A stretch of DNA of 32,209 bases from Bordetella parapertussis (GTDB lineage: Bacteria > Cyanobacteriota > Cyanobacteriia > PCC-6307 > Cyanobiaceae), in NCBI GenBank assembly GCA_943324725.2, contig CALPMR020000006.1:1-32209 (forward strand). Direction: 5' to 3'. Positions 24,429 through 31,714 of the stretch are shown here, piece after piece (the stretch's first letter is position 1; each line of letters starts with the position of its first letter). Below the pieces are notes generated by a model. That model had not been told where the DNA came from. It did not search any database and was given only the letters and a program-made list of their open reading frames with translations. The position numbers and the translations under genes are program-made.

Positions 24429-25080
24429 GAGGACGGGCGGCGGCGATGCGGGAACGCAGGCGACGACTGAAGCCAAAAGCGGTGGCTGCACCCATCAGCG
24501 GCAAGGGGCCAGGCACCGATGCCGGCACAGCCTGACCGAGCACCAGATCATCCACAGCTGGGTAGGCGGTACTTCCACCCGTGGCAGGCACGATCACAAG
24601 CGAGGTGAATGGCGTGCCGCTGTCATCAAGCCAACCAAAGAAGCTGGTGGCTGAGCTTGTCACGACTGATTGGACCGATGCGCCGGGGTTGGCCGTGACC
24701 GCGATGGCGCCATTAATAATATTGAAGCTGATATCGGTATTAAAGAAATAGCCACCCACGGCAGTAGGCGCTCCGTTAGCAAAATTTAATACCAAAGGTA
24801 CAGGATTATTGCTAGACAAAACTTGGGATCCGCCCGCGGCGCCGATGTACAGGCCTCCAGTTGCCGCAGCATCGTAGATGTAGGCTGGGATTGTTCTCGA
24901 AAGCGGCGAATTATAAAACCCATTCAAATCATTATAGTTGTCAGTGGACGAACTGGACAAAGCGGCAAGGAAAGCAGCGCGATCGGTGTACGTGATGACC
25001 GCTGCCTGAACGGGAAGCGAAGCCAAGACAATCGATGTCCCAACAATGCCGAAATGGATAAGAGATTTGTAAAATTGCAT
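24421..25080 (-). CDS. PEP-CTERM sorting-domain exported protein
   Basis: 219 residues. A Sec signal peptide (MQFYKSLIHFGIVGTSIVLA then SLPVQA) ends near residue 26. The body opens with VITYTDRAAFLAALSSSSTD, a common start for PEP-CTERM proteins, and is rich in Asn, Ser, Thr and Gly with beta character. The C-terminal sorting signal is VPGPLPLMGAATAFGFSRRL from residue 189, with a basic tail: the cyanobacterial variant of PEP-CTERM, recognised by an exosortase that anchors or releases the protein at the surface. Much of the gene is clearly richer in A+T than its neighbours, especially 24700-25080. The promoter just upstream contains a long C run. The binding target or role is unknown. Confidence 0.85.
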   Translation of the reverse strand: MQFYKSLIHFGIVGTSIVLASLPVQAAVITYTDRAAFLAALSSSSTDNYNDLNGFYNSPLSRTIPAYIYDAAATGGLYIGAAGGSQVLSSNNPVPLVLNFANGAPTAVGGYFFNTDISFNIINGAIAVTANPGASVQSVVTSSATSFFGWLDDSGTPFTSLVIVPATGGSTAYPAVDDLVLGQAVPASVPGPLPLMGAATAFGFSRRLRSRIAAARPRA

Positions 25081-25102
25081 GATTTTAGTGTTTTTTTAAT
25101 AC

Positions 25103-25132
25103 TTTATCGGGGGGGGGGGGGGGAATTGTCAA
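25103..25132 (-). promoter_or_regulatory. Promoter of the PEP-CTERM gene with poly-C spacer
   Basis: Reading leftward, TTGACA (25132-25127, perfect -35) is followed by ATT, fifteen C residues (25123-25109) and GATAAA (25108-25103, 4 of 6 to the -10 consensus). The spacer is 18 bp, of which 15 are one base. The ATG follows 22 bases after the -10. A loss of one C would give the optimal 17-bp spacing. This layout resembles known phase-variable promoters such as meningococcal opc. Confidence 0.7.
25109..25123. repeat. Homopolymer of 15 G/C
   Basis: Fifteen consecutive G on the + strand. I noticed no other homopolymer of comparable length in the window. A run this long is prone to slippage in replication and also to sequencing or assembly error, so the true length in the cell population may vary. 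Confidence 0.9.
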
Positions 25133-25184
25133 GCATTGGCCCAATCGAATCGGCACCTGGCAACAAGCGTCGTACCGGCGCCCC

Positions 25185-25523
25185 TCAGCCAGGCACCAAT
25201 CGCCTTCCCACCCGGGCCACGTGCTGGCGCAGAGATTCGGGCAGTTCATGATGCAAAGAGAGGTCGATGCTCCAGGGCAGCAACAGGTCATCGAGGGCGC
25301 CCATCAGCCGCAGGCGATCGTCGTGGCGCAGGCCCGGCGCCACCAGGGTGAGGTCGATATCGGAGCCGGGGCGATGGCGGCCCATGGCCCGGGAGCCGTA
25401 GAGCCAAACCTCGTGTACGGCGGGTTCGGCGCTGAGCAGGGCCAGCAGGCGGGCCGAAGCCTCCGGCGGCAGGCCGGGGATCGCGGCGGCGGGGGCGGTC
25501 GCAGCGCCTGGAGTCTCAGCCAT
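25185..25523 (-). CDS. mntA: MntA-type minimal nucleotidyltransferase (antitoxin)
   Basis: 112 residues. The catalytic signature GSX10DXD is complete: G43-S44, then ten residues (RAMGRHRPGS), D55-I-D57, in LYGSRAMGRHRPGSDIDLTL. In HepT-MntA systems the MNT protein AMPylates a tyrosine of the HEPN toxin and so disarms it. The gene begins eight bases before the end of hepT on the same strand, so they are translationally coupled with the toxin gene first, as is common for this type. The N-terminal 20 residues are Ala/Pro-rich and could be shortened if a later start is used. The gene ends 52 bp before the -35 box of the phase-variation promoter. Confidence 0.85.
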   Translation of the reverse strand: MAETPGAATAPAAAIPGLPPEASARLLALLSAEPAVHEVWLYGSRAMGRHRPGSDIDLTLVAPGLRHDDRLRLMGALDDLLLPWSIDLSLHHELPESLRQHVARVGRRLVPG

Positions 25524-25944
25524 CCCCCTCCTCCCGGGCGGTGGCCTGAACGCGCTCGCTCAGCACCAGGCGCAGCTCCCGGAAACAGGGCAGATAGCGA
25601 GTGCCCACTTGCTCGCTCACCTGCTCAGCAGTGCTGCGGTTGTACGTGTGACTGGTGAGGTTGCGGTCCTGCACCATGGCCAACCAACTCTCGCCATCGC
25701 GAACAAGCCCCACCCGGAAGGCCGGTCTCAGGGTGTCACGCGATCCGATCAAACCGGCGTTGCCCTCCGCCAACAGCAGGTCCCGCAGGGTGTTCCAGCC
25801 CAGCTCGAAGCAGTACTCAAAAGTCTTGATCAGGCCCTGGCGCTCGCGCTCATTGAGCACGGGGGGCTGGAAGAAGGTTTCCAGCTGATCCAGGGCCTGG
25901 CAGAAATTGCTGAAACGCTGCTGCCAGCGGATATCGGGCGGCAT
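25516..25944 (-). CDS. hepT: HepT-type HEPN ribonuclease toxin (HI0074-like)
   Basis: 142 residues from ATG 25944; the longer open frame upstream is antisense and not protein-like. It belongs to the HI0074 group, once called nucleotidyltransferase substrate-binding protein. Features are WQQRFSNFCQALDQLETFF at the N-terminus, the central FEYCFELGWNTLRDLLLAEG, and the HEPN active site R94-N-L-T-S-H99-T-Y101, a full RX4HXY motif in which Arg and His make the ribonuclease site and Tyr is the expected AMPylation target. Together with MntA it forms a type VII-like toxin-antitoxin pair. The start shares the CATG sequence with a possible rightward frame for the next module. Confidence 0.85.
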   Translation of the reverse strand: MPPDIRWQQRFSNFCQALDQLETFFQPPVLNERERQGLIKTFEYCFELGWNTLRDLLLAEGNAGLIGSRDTLRPAFRVGLVRDGESWLAMVQDRNLTSHTYNRSTAEQVSEQVGTRYLPCFRELRLVLSERVQATAREEGDG

Positions 25945-26143
25945 GGCTCCGGTGCGATGGGGGCAGTCTGAACCGGATACAACCGCGCTGGTTCGGGAAG
26001 GTCCGCCGCCTGGCCCAGACAGGCCTGCAGCCCTGCCGACAAGGGAAGATCCCCCAGCCACTCCAGGAACAAACGGTGCGATGCTGAGCCCAGAGGCCGA
26101 CCAGGAGCGCGAGCGCCGGCGCGCTCTGGAGATCGCCCCATGA
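25943..26143 (+). CDS. Possible small or degraded antitoxin frame upstream of vapC
   Basis: 66 residues from ATG 25943. Only the last 22 codons (MLSPEADQERERRRALEIAP and just before) look like a real gene by third-position GC; the first two thirds are Pro/Gly-rich and do not resemble VapB, Phd or any antitoxin fold I know. It is listed because its stop overlaps the vapC start by four bases (ATGA), the usual arrangement of an antitoxin gene. It may be the remnant of an antitoxin whose DNA-binding half has been lost, or a chance frame. Confidence 0.3.
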   Translation: MAPVRWGQSEPDTTALVREGPPPGPDRPAALPTREDPPATPGTNGAMLSPEADQERERRRALEIAP

Positions 26144-26544
26144 CCCTGCTGCTCGACACCAGCCTCTGGATCGACTTCACCCGCTCCCGCAGTCCGACTC
26201 CCCTGAAGCGGTTCATTGCGCCCTACGTGCTGGATGCCGAGGCGCACCTGGCGGAACCGGTGCGCTTCGAGCTGCTGCGCTCCGCCCGGCCGGAGGAAGC
26301 CCGCCTGCTGGAGGCCCAGTTCGACGCCTTGCCCTGCCTGCCGACGCCAGCGGACCTCTGGCAGCAGGCGATCAGCCTGGGCCATACCTGCCGTCAGATC
26401 GGCCGCAGCGTGCCGAGCCTTGATCTGCTGATCGCCGCCGTGGCCCTGCACCACAACGCCCTGCTGGTGAGCTTCGACGCCGACTTTGAAGCCATCGCTT
26501 CCGTGAGTGCCCTGAGGCTGACTCGCCTGAACCGGCCCGTCTGA
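26140..26544 (+). CDS. VapC-type PIN-domain toxin, second complete copy
   Basis: 134 residues. PIN-domain acidic residues are all in place: D6 in LLLDTSLWIDF, E44 in VRFELLRSA, D95 in VPSLDLLIAAVA and D113 in SFDADFEAIA. The DTSLWID start and the SLDLLIAAVALHHNALLVSF run place it with the VapC group that pairs with small ribbon-helix-helix or AbrB-like antitoxins, a different group from the VapC at 22560. No convincing antitoxin is next to it, so it is either an orphan, pairs with the short frame upstream, or is controlled from elsewhere. It is convergent with the AroE-like gene, with 43 bp between. Confidence 0.85.
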   Translation: MTLLLDTSLWIDFTRSRSPTPLKRFIAPYVLDAEAHLAEPVRFELLRSARPEEARLLEAQFDALPCLPTPADLWQQAISLGHTCRQIGRSVPSLDLLIAAVALHHNALLVSFDADFEAIASVSALRLTRLNRPV

Positions 26545-26587
26545 TCCGGGGGGTTCAAGTCATGGGCTTGGCAAGCCGCCCAGCTCC

Positions 26588-27436
26588 CTATTCCCCCAAC
26601 GCCACCGCCACCGCCTTCTGAAACACCTCTTCCTCCGGCACGATGCCGGTCCAGAGGGTGAACAGCTGCATCGCCAGTTGCACCAGCATCTCGACGCCAT
26701 CGACCACGCCGCAGCCGTGCTCCCGGGCCGTGAGCAGAAAGGGTGTCAGCCGCGGATTGGTGATCACATCCACCGCCAGGCAGCCGGGTTCAACGCTGCT
26801 CCAGTCGATCGGCACGGCTTCCAGCTCCGGGGCGCAGCCGAGGTGGGTGGCGTTCATCAGCAGGGTGGTGCCGGCGGGCACCTGCACCGGGGCACTCCAG
26901 GCCTGCCAATGGGCCGGCACGCCGCTCACGGCGGTGATCCGTTCAGCCACCTCGCGGCCCTGCGCTTCACGGCGCGTCACCAGGGTGAGCTGGGCCGCCC
27001 CGGCCCAGGCGATCTCCACCGCCATCGCCCGACCGGCACCGCCGGCCCCGAGCATCACCACATGCTCGCCCTTGAGGCTGCGCTGTTTCTCGATCGCCTT
27101 GACCACACCCTTGCCATCGTTGTTATGGCCAATCAGGCGGCCATCTTCAATGGTGAGATAGTTCGCTGCGCCGATCGACTTGACATCGTCGTCGATCTCA
27201 TCGAGCAAAGGGATCACATCCACCTTGTAGGGCACCGTGATGCCCACACCGCGATAACCCAGGGGCGCCAGACCCTTGATGGCGGGCCCCAGCAACTCGG
27301 TCGTGGCTACATCACTTTTCCAGAACTGCCAGTTGAGGCCGTAGTGGGCATACACGGCATCAAACATCTGATCAATCGGGTTCTCCGCCACCGGGTGTCC
27401 CAGCATCCCGGTCATCTGCTTCTGGGGAGGAATCAC
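26588..27436 (-). CDS. Atypical AroE-family (shikimate/quinate dehydrogenase-like) enzyme
   Basis: 282 residues from GTG 27436; alternatives are ATG 27415 (275 residues, but leaving almost nothing before the first strand) and ATG 27547 (319, with a poor-looking extension). The fold is that of shikimate dehydrogenase: an N-terminal substrate domain beginning TGMLGHPVAENPIDQMF, the Lys-containing GITVPYK (catalytic Lys71), the Asp-containing HNNDGKG (Asp107), and a Rossmann domain with LGAGGAGRAM (129-138). The S-x-S motif that holds shikimate in canonical AroE (HSLSP) is replaced by ENPID, so the substrate is probably not shikimate itself or is bound differently. Aromatic biosynthesis would then need another aroE elsewhere. 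It lies in the accessory region. Confidence 0.8.
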   Translation of the reverse strand: MIPPQKQMTGMLGHPVAENPIDQMFDAVYAHYGLNWQFWKSDVATTELLGPAIKGLAPLGYRGVGITVPYKVDVIPLLDEIDDDVKSIGAANYLTIEDGRLIGHNNDGKGVVKAIEKQRSLKGEHVVMLGAGGAGRAMAVEIAWAGAAQLTLVTRREAQGREVAERITAVSGVPAHWQAWSAPVQVPAGTTLLMNATHLGCAPELEAVPIDWSSVEPGCLAVDVITNPRLTPFLLTAREHGCGVVDGVEMLVQLAMQLFTLWTGIVPEEEVFQKAVAVALGE

Positions 27437-28034
27437 GGCAATGTCTGAGCTGATGTCCTGCCCATTATGGGTGAAACAGTGGAACAGGGCAGGCCGGGCC
27501 GCGGTGACGCCGCCAACCGGGCAGGCAGGCGGGTTGATCTCACGCAATCCGGCTGAAACCAGGCCCCGCAGACCCGCCTTCAGCTGAGGCCAGCCCCACC
27601 ACCGGGCCCATGCTCGCCCTGCCCTGTCGCTTCAGCGTCATCGTGGCCGGGCAGCGAGCCAACATCACGGGGGAAGCGATCGGCACCTGGGCCGTTGCTT
27701 CTGACACCGACGCGGCCGCCCTGGGCGCTGCCCTGGTGCGGATCCGGCTCCTCAACCCGCCGGAAAGTTGGGAGCCCCCATGCTCAGACGGGGCCATCCA
27801 GCACCCCAGGACCGGGAAACGCAGCAAGGGGACTCCGGCAGCCACCGGCGCCGTTCATCCGGAGCCAAGGGGAGATGGAGTTGAAACGATGAGTTAGATC
27901 GCCAACCAATGAACGCCTACAAGCTAATGCCACAAGATTTTTTCCAGGCCTTCACCCAACAGCCTGGCCAAACACCATGACCGTTTCTCGATACCTGCTT
28001 CTCCAGACCGCCGGACTGGCCGCTGGCACCAGAA
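27437..28034. other. Gap right of the AroE-like gene
   Basis: About 600 bp. The left end should contain the promoter of the leftward AroE-like gene. The only candidate gene is the 95-residue frame at 27610-27897 (+), listed separately. The remainder, 27898-28034, shows nothing recognisable. Confidence 0.45.
27610..27897 (+). CDS. Possible small hypothetical protein
   Basis: 95 residues from ATG 27610. The first 52 (FSVIVAGQRANITGEAIGTW, then AVASDTDAAALGAALVRIRL) have strongly GC-biased third positions and a plausible alternating strand-helix pattern; the rest is Pro/Gly/Lys-rich. No ribosome-binding site stands out and no family is recognised. It may be a short accessory gene or a remnant whose C-terminus has been lost. 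Confidence 0.3.
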   Translation: MLALPCRFSVIVAGQRANITGEAIGTWAVASDTDAAALGAALVRIRLLNPPESWEPPCSDGAIQHPRTGKRSKGTPAATGAVHPEPRGDGVETMS

Positions 28035-28501
28035 CCCGGCTGCCAGCACGCCGCCGGGTCGGGCGAACTGTTCCAGGTGCGGGTGGCGAGTAACAACGCC
28101 TACGACGATGGCCGCATCCCGTTCCGGCAACAACACGGCAAAGACTTTCAGGGCTCGATCGCCGGTTGGGCAGGCCCGTGGGTATCCATCGTGCTGAGGC
28201 GCGCCAGGGCGGCGTGGGCCTCAGCCAGGGAGCGGGCCTGCTGCTTGACGTGCTGCTGCTGTAGCTCAAGCGCCTGTTGCAACTGCAGCAGCTCCTCGAG
28301 GCGGCGCTGCTGCTCGCCGAGATCCAGGGCCAGGACACTCCAGAGTTCCCCGTCGGGCGGGAGGGGATAGGCAACGATCTCAATCAGCTTGGCCTCACCA
28401 CGGACGGTGGTGATGCGGCAGATGTGAGGGAAGAGGCGACCGGAGCGCGATGTGTTTTCCGCTGCTGGAAGCTCGCGGCAGGGACTGACTTGCCCGCCCA
28501 T
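28035..28501 (-). pseudogene. Remains of a GGDEF (diguanylate cyclase-type) protein
   Basis: In one frame, ICRITTVRGEAKLIEIVAYP then LPPDGELWSVLALDLGEQQ and a coiled coil (RLEELLQLQQALELQQQHVK) end in LARLSTMDT. After a short frame break at about 28181, the sequence continues TGLPNRRS in a second frame; together LSTMDT and TGLPNRR form the usual GGDEF-domain entry (LSTTDxLTGLPNRR). Almost at once a third frame gives KVFAVLLPERDAA, which resembles the late GGDEF segment. About 100 codons between, with the GG(D/E)EF active site, are missing. The protein would have been a PAS-like sensor with a coiled-coil linker and a GGDEF domain; what remains cannot make cyclic di-GMP. Confidence 0.6.
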
Positions 28502-28979
28502 CGACCTGGTTTCGAGTAGAGATCACTCCACCCAGATACTTGATCGTTCTCTCAGGAATTGGTGGTGTCGTGGCGCGCCTGTCTTCCCTCAACAGCAGCG
28601 CCCGACAGCGCCAGAGGGAGGAGTCGGCGACCACAGGCCTGAACCTGAGCCATCAGATCAGCAACCCTGATCACCGTGGATGGCGACGACAACCTGTACG
28701 GAAGCTTCTTCACTCCAGACTTCTTCGCAACCCTGAACCCCCAGGAATGAGGCAGCAAGATCGTCTTCTCAATGATCAACAGTGACCTTGTTTCTCAGCC
28801 AGCGACAATCCCGGCCCAGACCGGAAACAAGGGAACGAGCAGCGTTCCACAATTTCCGTCTTCTGGTTGCTGCGTCTACTCCTTCCACGGCACGTTCGGG
28901 ATTCCATGGTCTGGGCGGCGCTTCAGGACGCCGTCCCGGCAGCTCCCGTTGTCTCCCTGAGGCGCGGTGTGAGCTCAAC
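28502..28979. other. Gap between the GGDEF remnant and gap2
   Basis: No gene is supported in about 480 bp. A 33-codon stretch at 28649-28750 (+) reads ITVDGDDNLYGSFFTPDFF and ends in a stop; it looks protein-like but has no start and may be a fragment of a lost gene. Overall base composition is more even than in flanking genes. Confidence 0.45.
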
Positions 28980-28999
28980 AAAAAAGGCCGCCTTGCGGC
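28980..28999 (-). terminator. Intrinsic terminator of gap2
   Basis: Reading leftward, GCCGC-AAG-GCGGC (28999-28987) forms a 5-bp GC stem with a 3-base loop, followed after one C by TTTTTT and then GTTG. It lies 80 bases after the gap2 stop, in the correct orientation. Confidence 0.7.
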
Positions 29000-29080
29000 G
29001 ACCCTGCAGAAACGGGCTGAACAGCTGCTGACAAAGCCTTGGAGGCTCAGCGACAGCCGGGGCTCAGGCCCAGCCGAACT

Positions 29081-30103
29081 TCACTTCCAGTTTCTGGCCA
29101 CCACCTCGGCCAGATCGACGACGCGCTGGCTGTAGCCCCACTCGTTGTCGTACCAGGAGATCACTTTCACCATGTTGCCGTCCAGCACCAGGGTGAGATC
29201 GGCATCCACAATCGTGGACTCATCAGTGCCGGCGTGGTCGGTGGACACCAGGGGCAGATCGCAGTACTTGATGATGCCCTTCATGCCGTTTTCGGAAGCG
29301 GCCTTGAAGATGCTGTTCACCTCCTCCCTGGTGGTGTCGCGGGCCACCTCAAGCACCATGTCCACCACCGACACATTGGGGGTGGGCACGCGCAGGGCGA
29401 TGCCGTTGAGCTTGCCCTTCATCGGCGGATACACCAGGGCCACGGCCGTGGCGGCACCGGTGGAGGTGGGCACGATGTTGACGGCGGCGGCGCGGGCACG
29501 GCGCAGATCGCGGTGGGAGGCATCGAGGATGCGCTGGTCGCCCGTGTAGCTGTGGGTGGTGGTCATCATGCCCTTCACAATCCCGAGCGATTGATCGAGC
29601 ACTTTCACCAGGGGCGCCATGCAGTTGGTGGTGCAGCTGGCGTTGCTGATGATGTCGAAGTCCTCGTGGCGGTACTGGTCAGCGTTGACGCCGACCACGA
29701 AGGTGCCCACACCCTCGCCCTTGCCGGGGGCCGTGATCAGCACCTTCCTGGCACCGGCCTCGATGTGCTTGCCGGCACCCTTCTGATCGATGAAGACGCC
29801 GGTGGCCTCGATCACGAGGTCGACACCCCACTCCTTCCAGGGCAGGTTGAGGGGGTTGCGATCGGAGAAGCACTTGATGTGCCGGCCGTTGACGACGATC
29901 GTGTCCTCGGTGTGGCTCACCTCCGCATCGCGGATGTGGCCCAGCATGGTGTCGTACTGGAGCAGGTGGGCGTTGGTGCGGGGATCGGAGGTGTCGTTGA
30001 GACCCACCACCTCGATGCCGGTGTTGGCGCCGCGGCTCAGCCAGCAACGCATGAAATTGCGACCGATCCGTCCGAATCCATTAATCGCAACTTTCAAGGT
30101 CAT
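29081..30103 (-). CDS. gap2: Glyceraldehyde-3-phosphate dehydrogenase, Gap2 type
   Basis: 340 residues. Gap2 is the NAD(P)-dependent enzyme of the Calvin cycle in cyanobacteria, reducing 1,3-bisphosphoglycerate to glyceraldehyde-3-phosphate. The NAD(P) domain starts [15 protein letters not shown], with [16 protein letters not shown] at 36-51 in place of the Asp-containing motif of NAD-specific enzymes, the mark of the dual-cofactor chloroplast/Gap2 type. The catalytic pair is C157 in SNASCTTNC and H184 in TTTHSYTG. The S-loop [20 protein letters not shown] fits Gap2. The long frame on the opposite strand through this gene is its antisense shadow. A terminator follows at 28980-28999. Calvin-cycle control through CP12 is known for the family but not visible here. 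Confidence 0.97.
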   Translation of the reverse strand: MTLKVAINGFGRIGRNFMRCWLSRGANTGIEVVGLNDTSDPRTNAHLLQYDTMLGHIRDAEVSHTEDTIVVNGRHIKCFSDRNPLNLPWKEWGVDLVIEATGVFIDQKGAGKHIEAGARKVLITAPGKGEGVGTFVVGVNADQYRHEDFDIISNASCTTNCMAPLVKVLDQSLGIVKGMMTTTHSYTGDQRILDASHRDLRRARAAAVNIVPTSTGAATAVALVYPPMKGKLNGIALRVPTPNVSVVDMVLEVARDTTREEVNSIFKAASENGMKGIIKYCDLPLVSTDHAGTDESTIVDADLTLVLDGNMVKVISWYDNEWGYSQRVVDLAEVVARNWK

Positions 30104-30148
30104 GGCGTCAAGCGGCGAGATCCGCTAGCAAGGGTGATTCGGCCGCAG

Positions 30149-30154
30149 ATCATA
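30149..30154 (-). promoter_or_regulatory. Possible -10 box of gap2
   Basis: TATGAT (5 of 6 to consensus) reads leftward 45 bases before the gap2 ATG. No good -35 lies at the right spacing, so this is a weak call, although a photosynthetic gene may use an activator. Confidence 0.3.
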
Positions 30155-30289
30155 CAGAAATCCCTGCCCAGGCCTGCCGCTGGGCCTGGTGCCAAGGGTA
30201 CCGACCACCAAAGCGAAGCATCTCGTAAAGCGCCGATGGCCTGTCCAGCCCTATTTTCACCAGGTCAGGAGTCGCCCCCAACAGACCCG

Positions 30290-31714
30290 ATGCTCGATCG
30301 CCTCCAACCGGTCCATTTCATCGGCGTGGGAGGCATCGGCATGTCGGCCCTGGCTGGGATCCTGGCGGCCCGGGGCTTCAGCGTCAGTGGCTCGGACCCC
30401 CGGCGCGCGCCGGTGGTGGAAGCCCTCAAGCTCAAGGGCGTGCGGGTGTTCCATGAACAGACGGCCGCGACGATCCAGGCGGTCCAGAGCAGCGGCGCCA
30501 GCCCGCTGGTGGTGATCAGTTCCGCCGTTCCCGAAACCAATGGCGAGCTGATCGAAGCCAGACGCCTCGGCCTGGCCGTGGTGCACCGCTCCGACGTGCT
30601 GGCGGCCCTGATCAACGCCCAGCCCTCGATCGCTGTGGCCGGCAGCCATGGCAAGACCACCACCAGCACCCTGATCGCCACCCTGCTGGAGGCCACCGAC
30701 CAGGACCCCACCGCCGTGATCGGCGGCATCGTGCCGGCCTTCGCCAGCAATGGCCGCCATGGTGAGGGTCCACTGCTGGTGGCCGAAGCCGATGAATCGG
30801 ACGGTTCCCTGGTGAAGTTCAGGGCCCAGCTGGGTGTGCTCACCAACATCGAGCTCGATCACACCGATCACTATCCCGACCTGGACGCCCTGATCGACAC
30901 CCTGCAGCGGTTCGCGGGCGGCTCCGGCCGGCTGCTCGCCAACCACGACTGCCCGGTGCTGCGGGCACACTTCAAGGCCGACAGCTGGTGGTCCACCGAG
31001 GCCGCCGAGGGGGTGAACTTCGCCGCCATCGCCCAGGAAGAGCGCGGTGATGGCACCCTCGCCAACTACTACGAAGACGGCATCCTGCTGGGCAGCCTCA
31101 GCCTGCCCCTGCCCGGTCGCCACAACCTCAGCAACGCCCTGGCGGCGATTGCCGCCTGCCGCCTGGAAGGAGTGCCCTTCGCCGACCTGCAGCAGGCCAT
31201 CTCCCAACTGCGCCCCCCCGGTCGCCGCTTCGACTGCCGTGGCATCTGGCAGGAGCGGATCGTGGTCGACGACTACGCGCACCACCCCAGCGAAGTGGCC
31301 GCCACGTTGAGCATGGCGCGCCTGATGGTGAGCAGTGGTCTCAGCCCCCTGCCGCGCCCTCCCCAGCGCCTGGTGGCCGTGTTCCAGCCCCATCGCTACA
31401 CCCGCACCGCCCAGTTCCTGCAGGGCTTTGCTGCTGCCCTGACCCAGGCCGACCTGGTGCTGATCGCCCCCCTCTACAGCGCCGGCGAAGCCCCGATGGC
31501 GGGTGTCTCCAGCGCCGCCCTGGCCCAGGCCGTGCGGCTGCTGGCACCGCATCTGGAGGTGCTGGAAGCCCAGACCCTCGACCATCTCGCCCACCAGATC
31601 GCCGCCAGCAGCCGTCCCGGCGATCTGGTGCTGGCCATGGGAGCCGGCGACGTCAACGGCCTCTGGGAGCGGCTGGGAGCCCTGGGCGATCGGCCCATGG
31701 CCCAGGCGGCCTGA
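30290..31714 (+). CDS. murC: UDP-N-acetylmuramate-L-alanine ligase
   Basis: 474 residues from ATG 30290; an in-frame ATG at 30236 would add 18 residues, and the frame stays open far upstream as antisense of gap2. MurC joins L-alanine to UDP-MurNAc with ATP, the first peptide step of peptidoglycan synthesis. Seen are the UDP-binding [18 protein letters not shown] (9-26), the Mur ligase P-loop [11 protein letters not shown] (116-126), [11 protein letters not shown] and the C-terminal [16 protein letters not shown] with [10 protein letters not shown]. The stop TGA is immediately followed by the murB ATG with no intervening base, in the same frame. It is divergent from gap2. Confidence 0.96.
   Translation: MLDRLQPVHFIGVGGIGMSALAGILAARGFSVSGSDPRRAPVVEALKLKGVRVFHEQTAATIQAVQSSGASPLVVISSAVPETNGELIEARRLGLAVVHRSDVLAALINAQPSIAVAGSHGKTTTSTLIATLLEATDQDPTAVIGGIVPAFASNGRHGEGPLLVAEADESDGSLVKFRAQLGVLTNIELDHTDHYPDLDALIDTLQRFAGGSGRLLANHDCPVLRAHFKADSWWSTEAAEGVNFAAIAQEERGDGTLANYYEDGILLGSLSLPLPGRHNLSNALAAIAACRLEGVPFADLQQAISQLRPPGRRFDCRGIWQERIVVDDYAHHPSEVAATLSMARLMVSSGLSPLPRPPQRLVAVFQPHRYTRTAQFLQGFAAALTQADLVLIAPLYSAGEAPMAGVSSAALAQAVRLLAPHLEVLEAQTLDHLAHQIAASSRPGDLVLAMGAGDVNGLWERLGALGDRPMAQAA

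Noticed and set aside
28649..28750. Short + strand gene ending GSFFTPDFFATLNPQE
   Set aside because: It has only 33 codons after an upstream stop and no start codon; at most it is a fragment.
30171..30193. Hairpin CCAGGC/GCCTGG between gap2 and murC as a terminator
   Set aside because: It has no U-tract and lies in the divergent upstream region, where no transcript needs to end.
29039..30289. Long N-terminal extension of murC running antisense through gap2
   Set aside because: It is the mirror of a strongly conserved Gap2 gene and has His/Gly-rich, non-family sequence; MurC begins normally near 30290.
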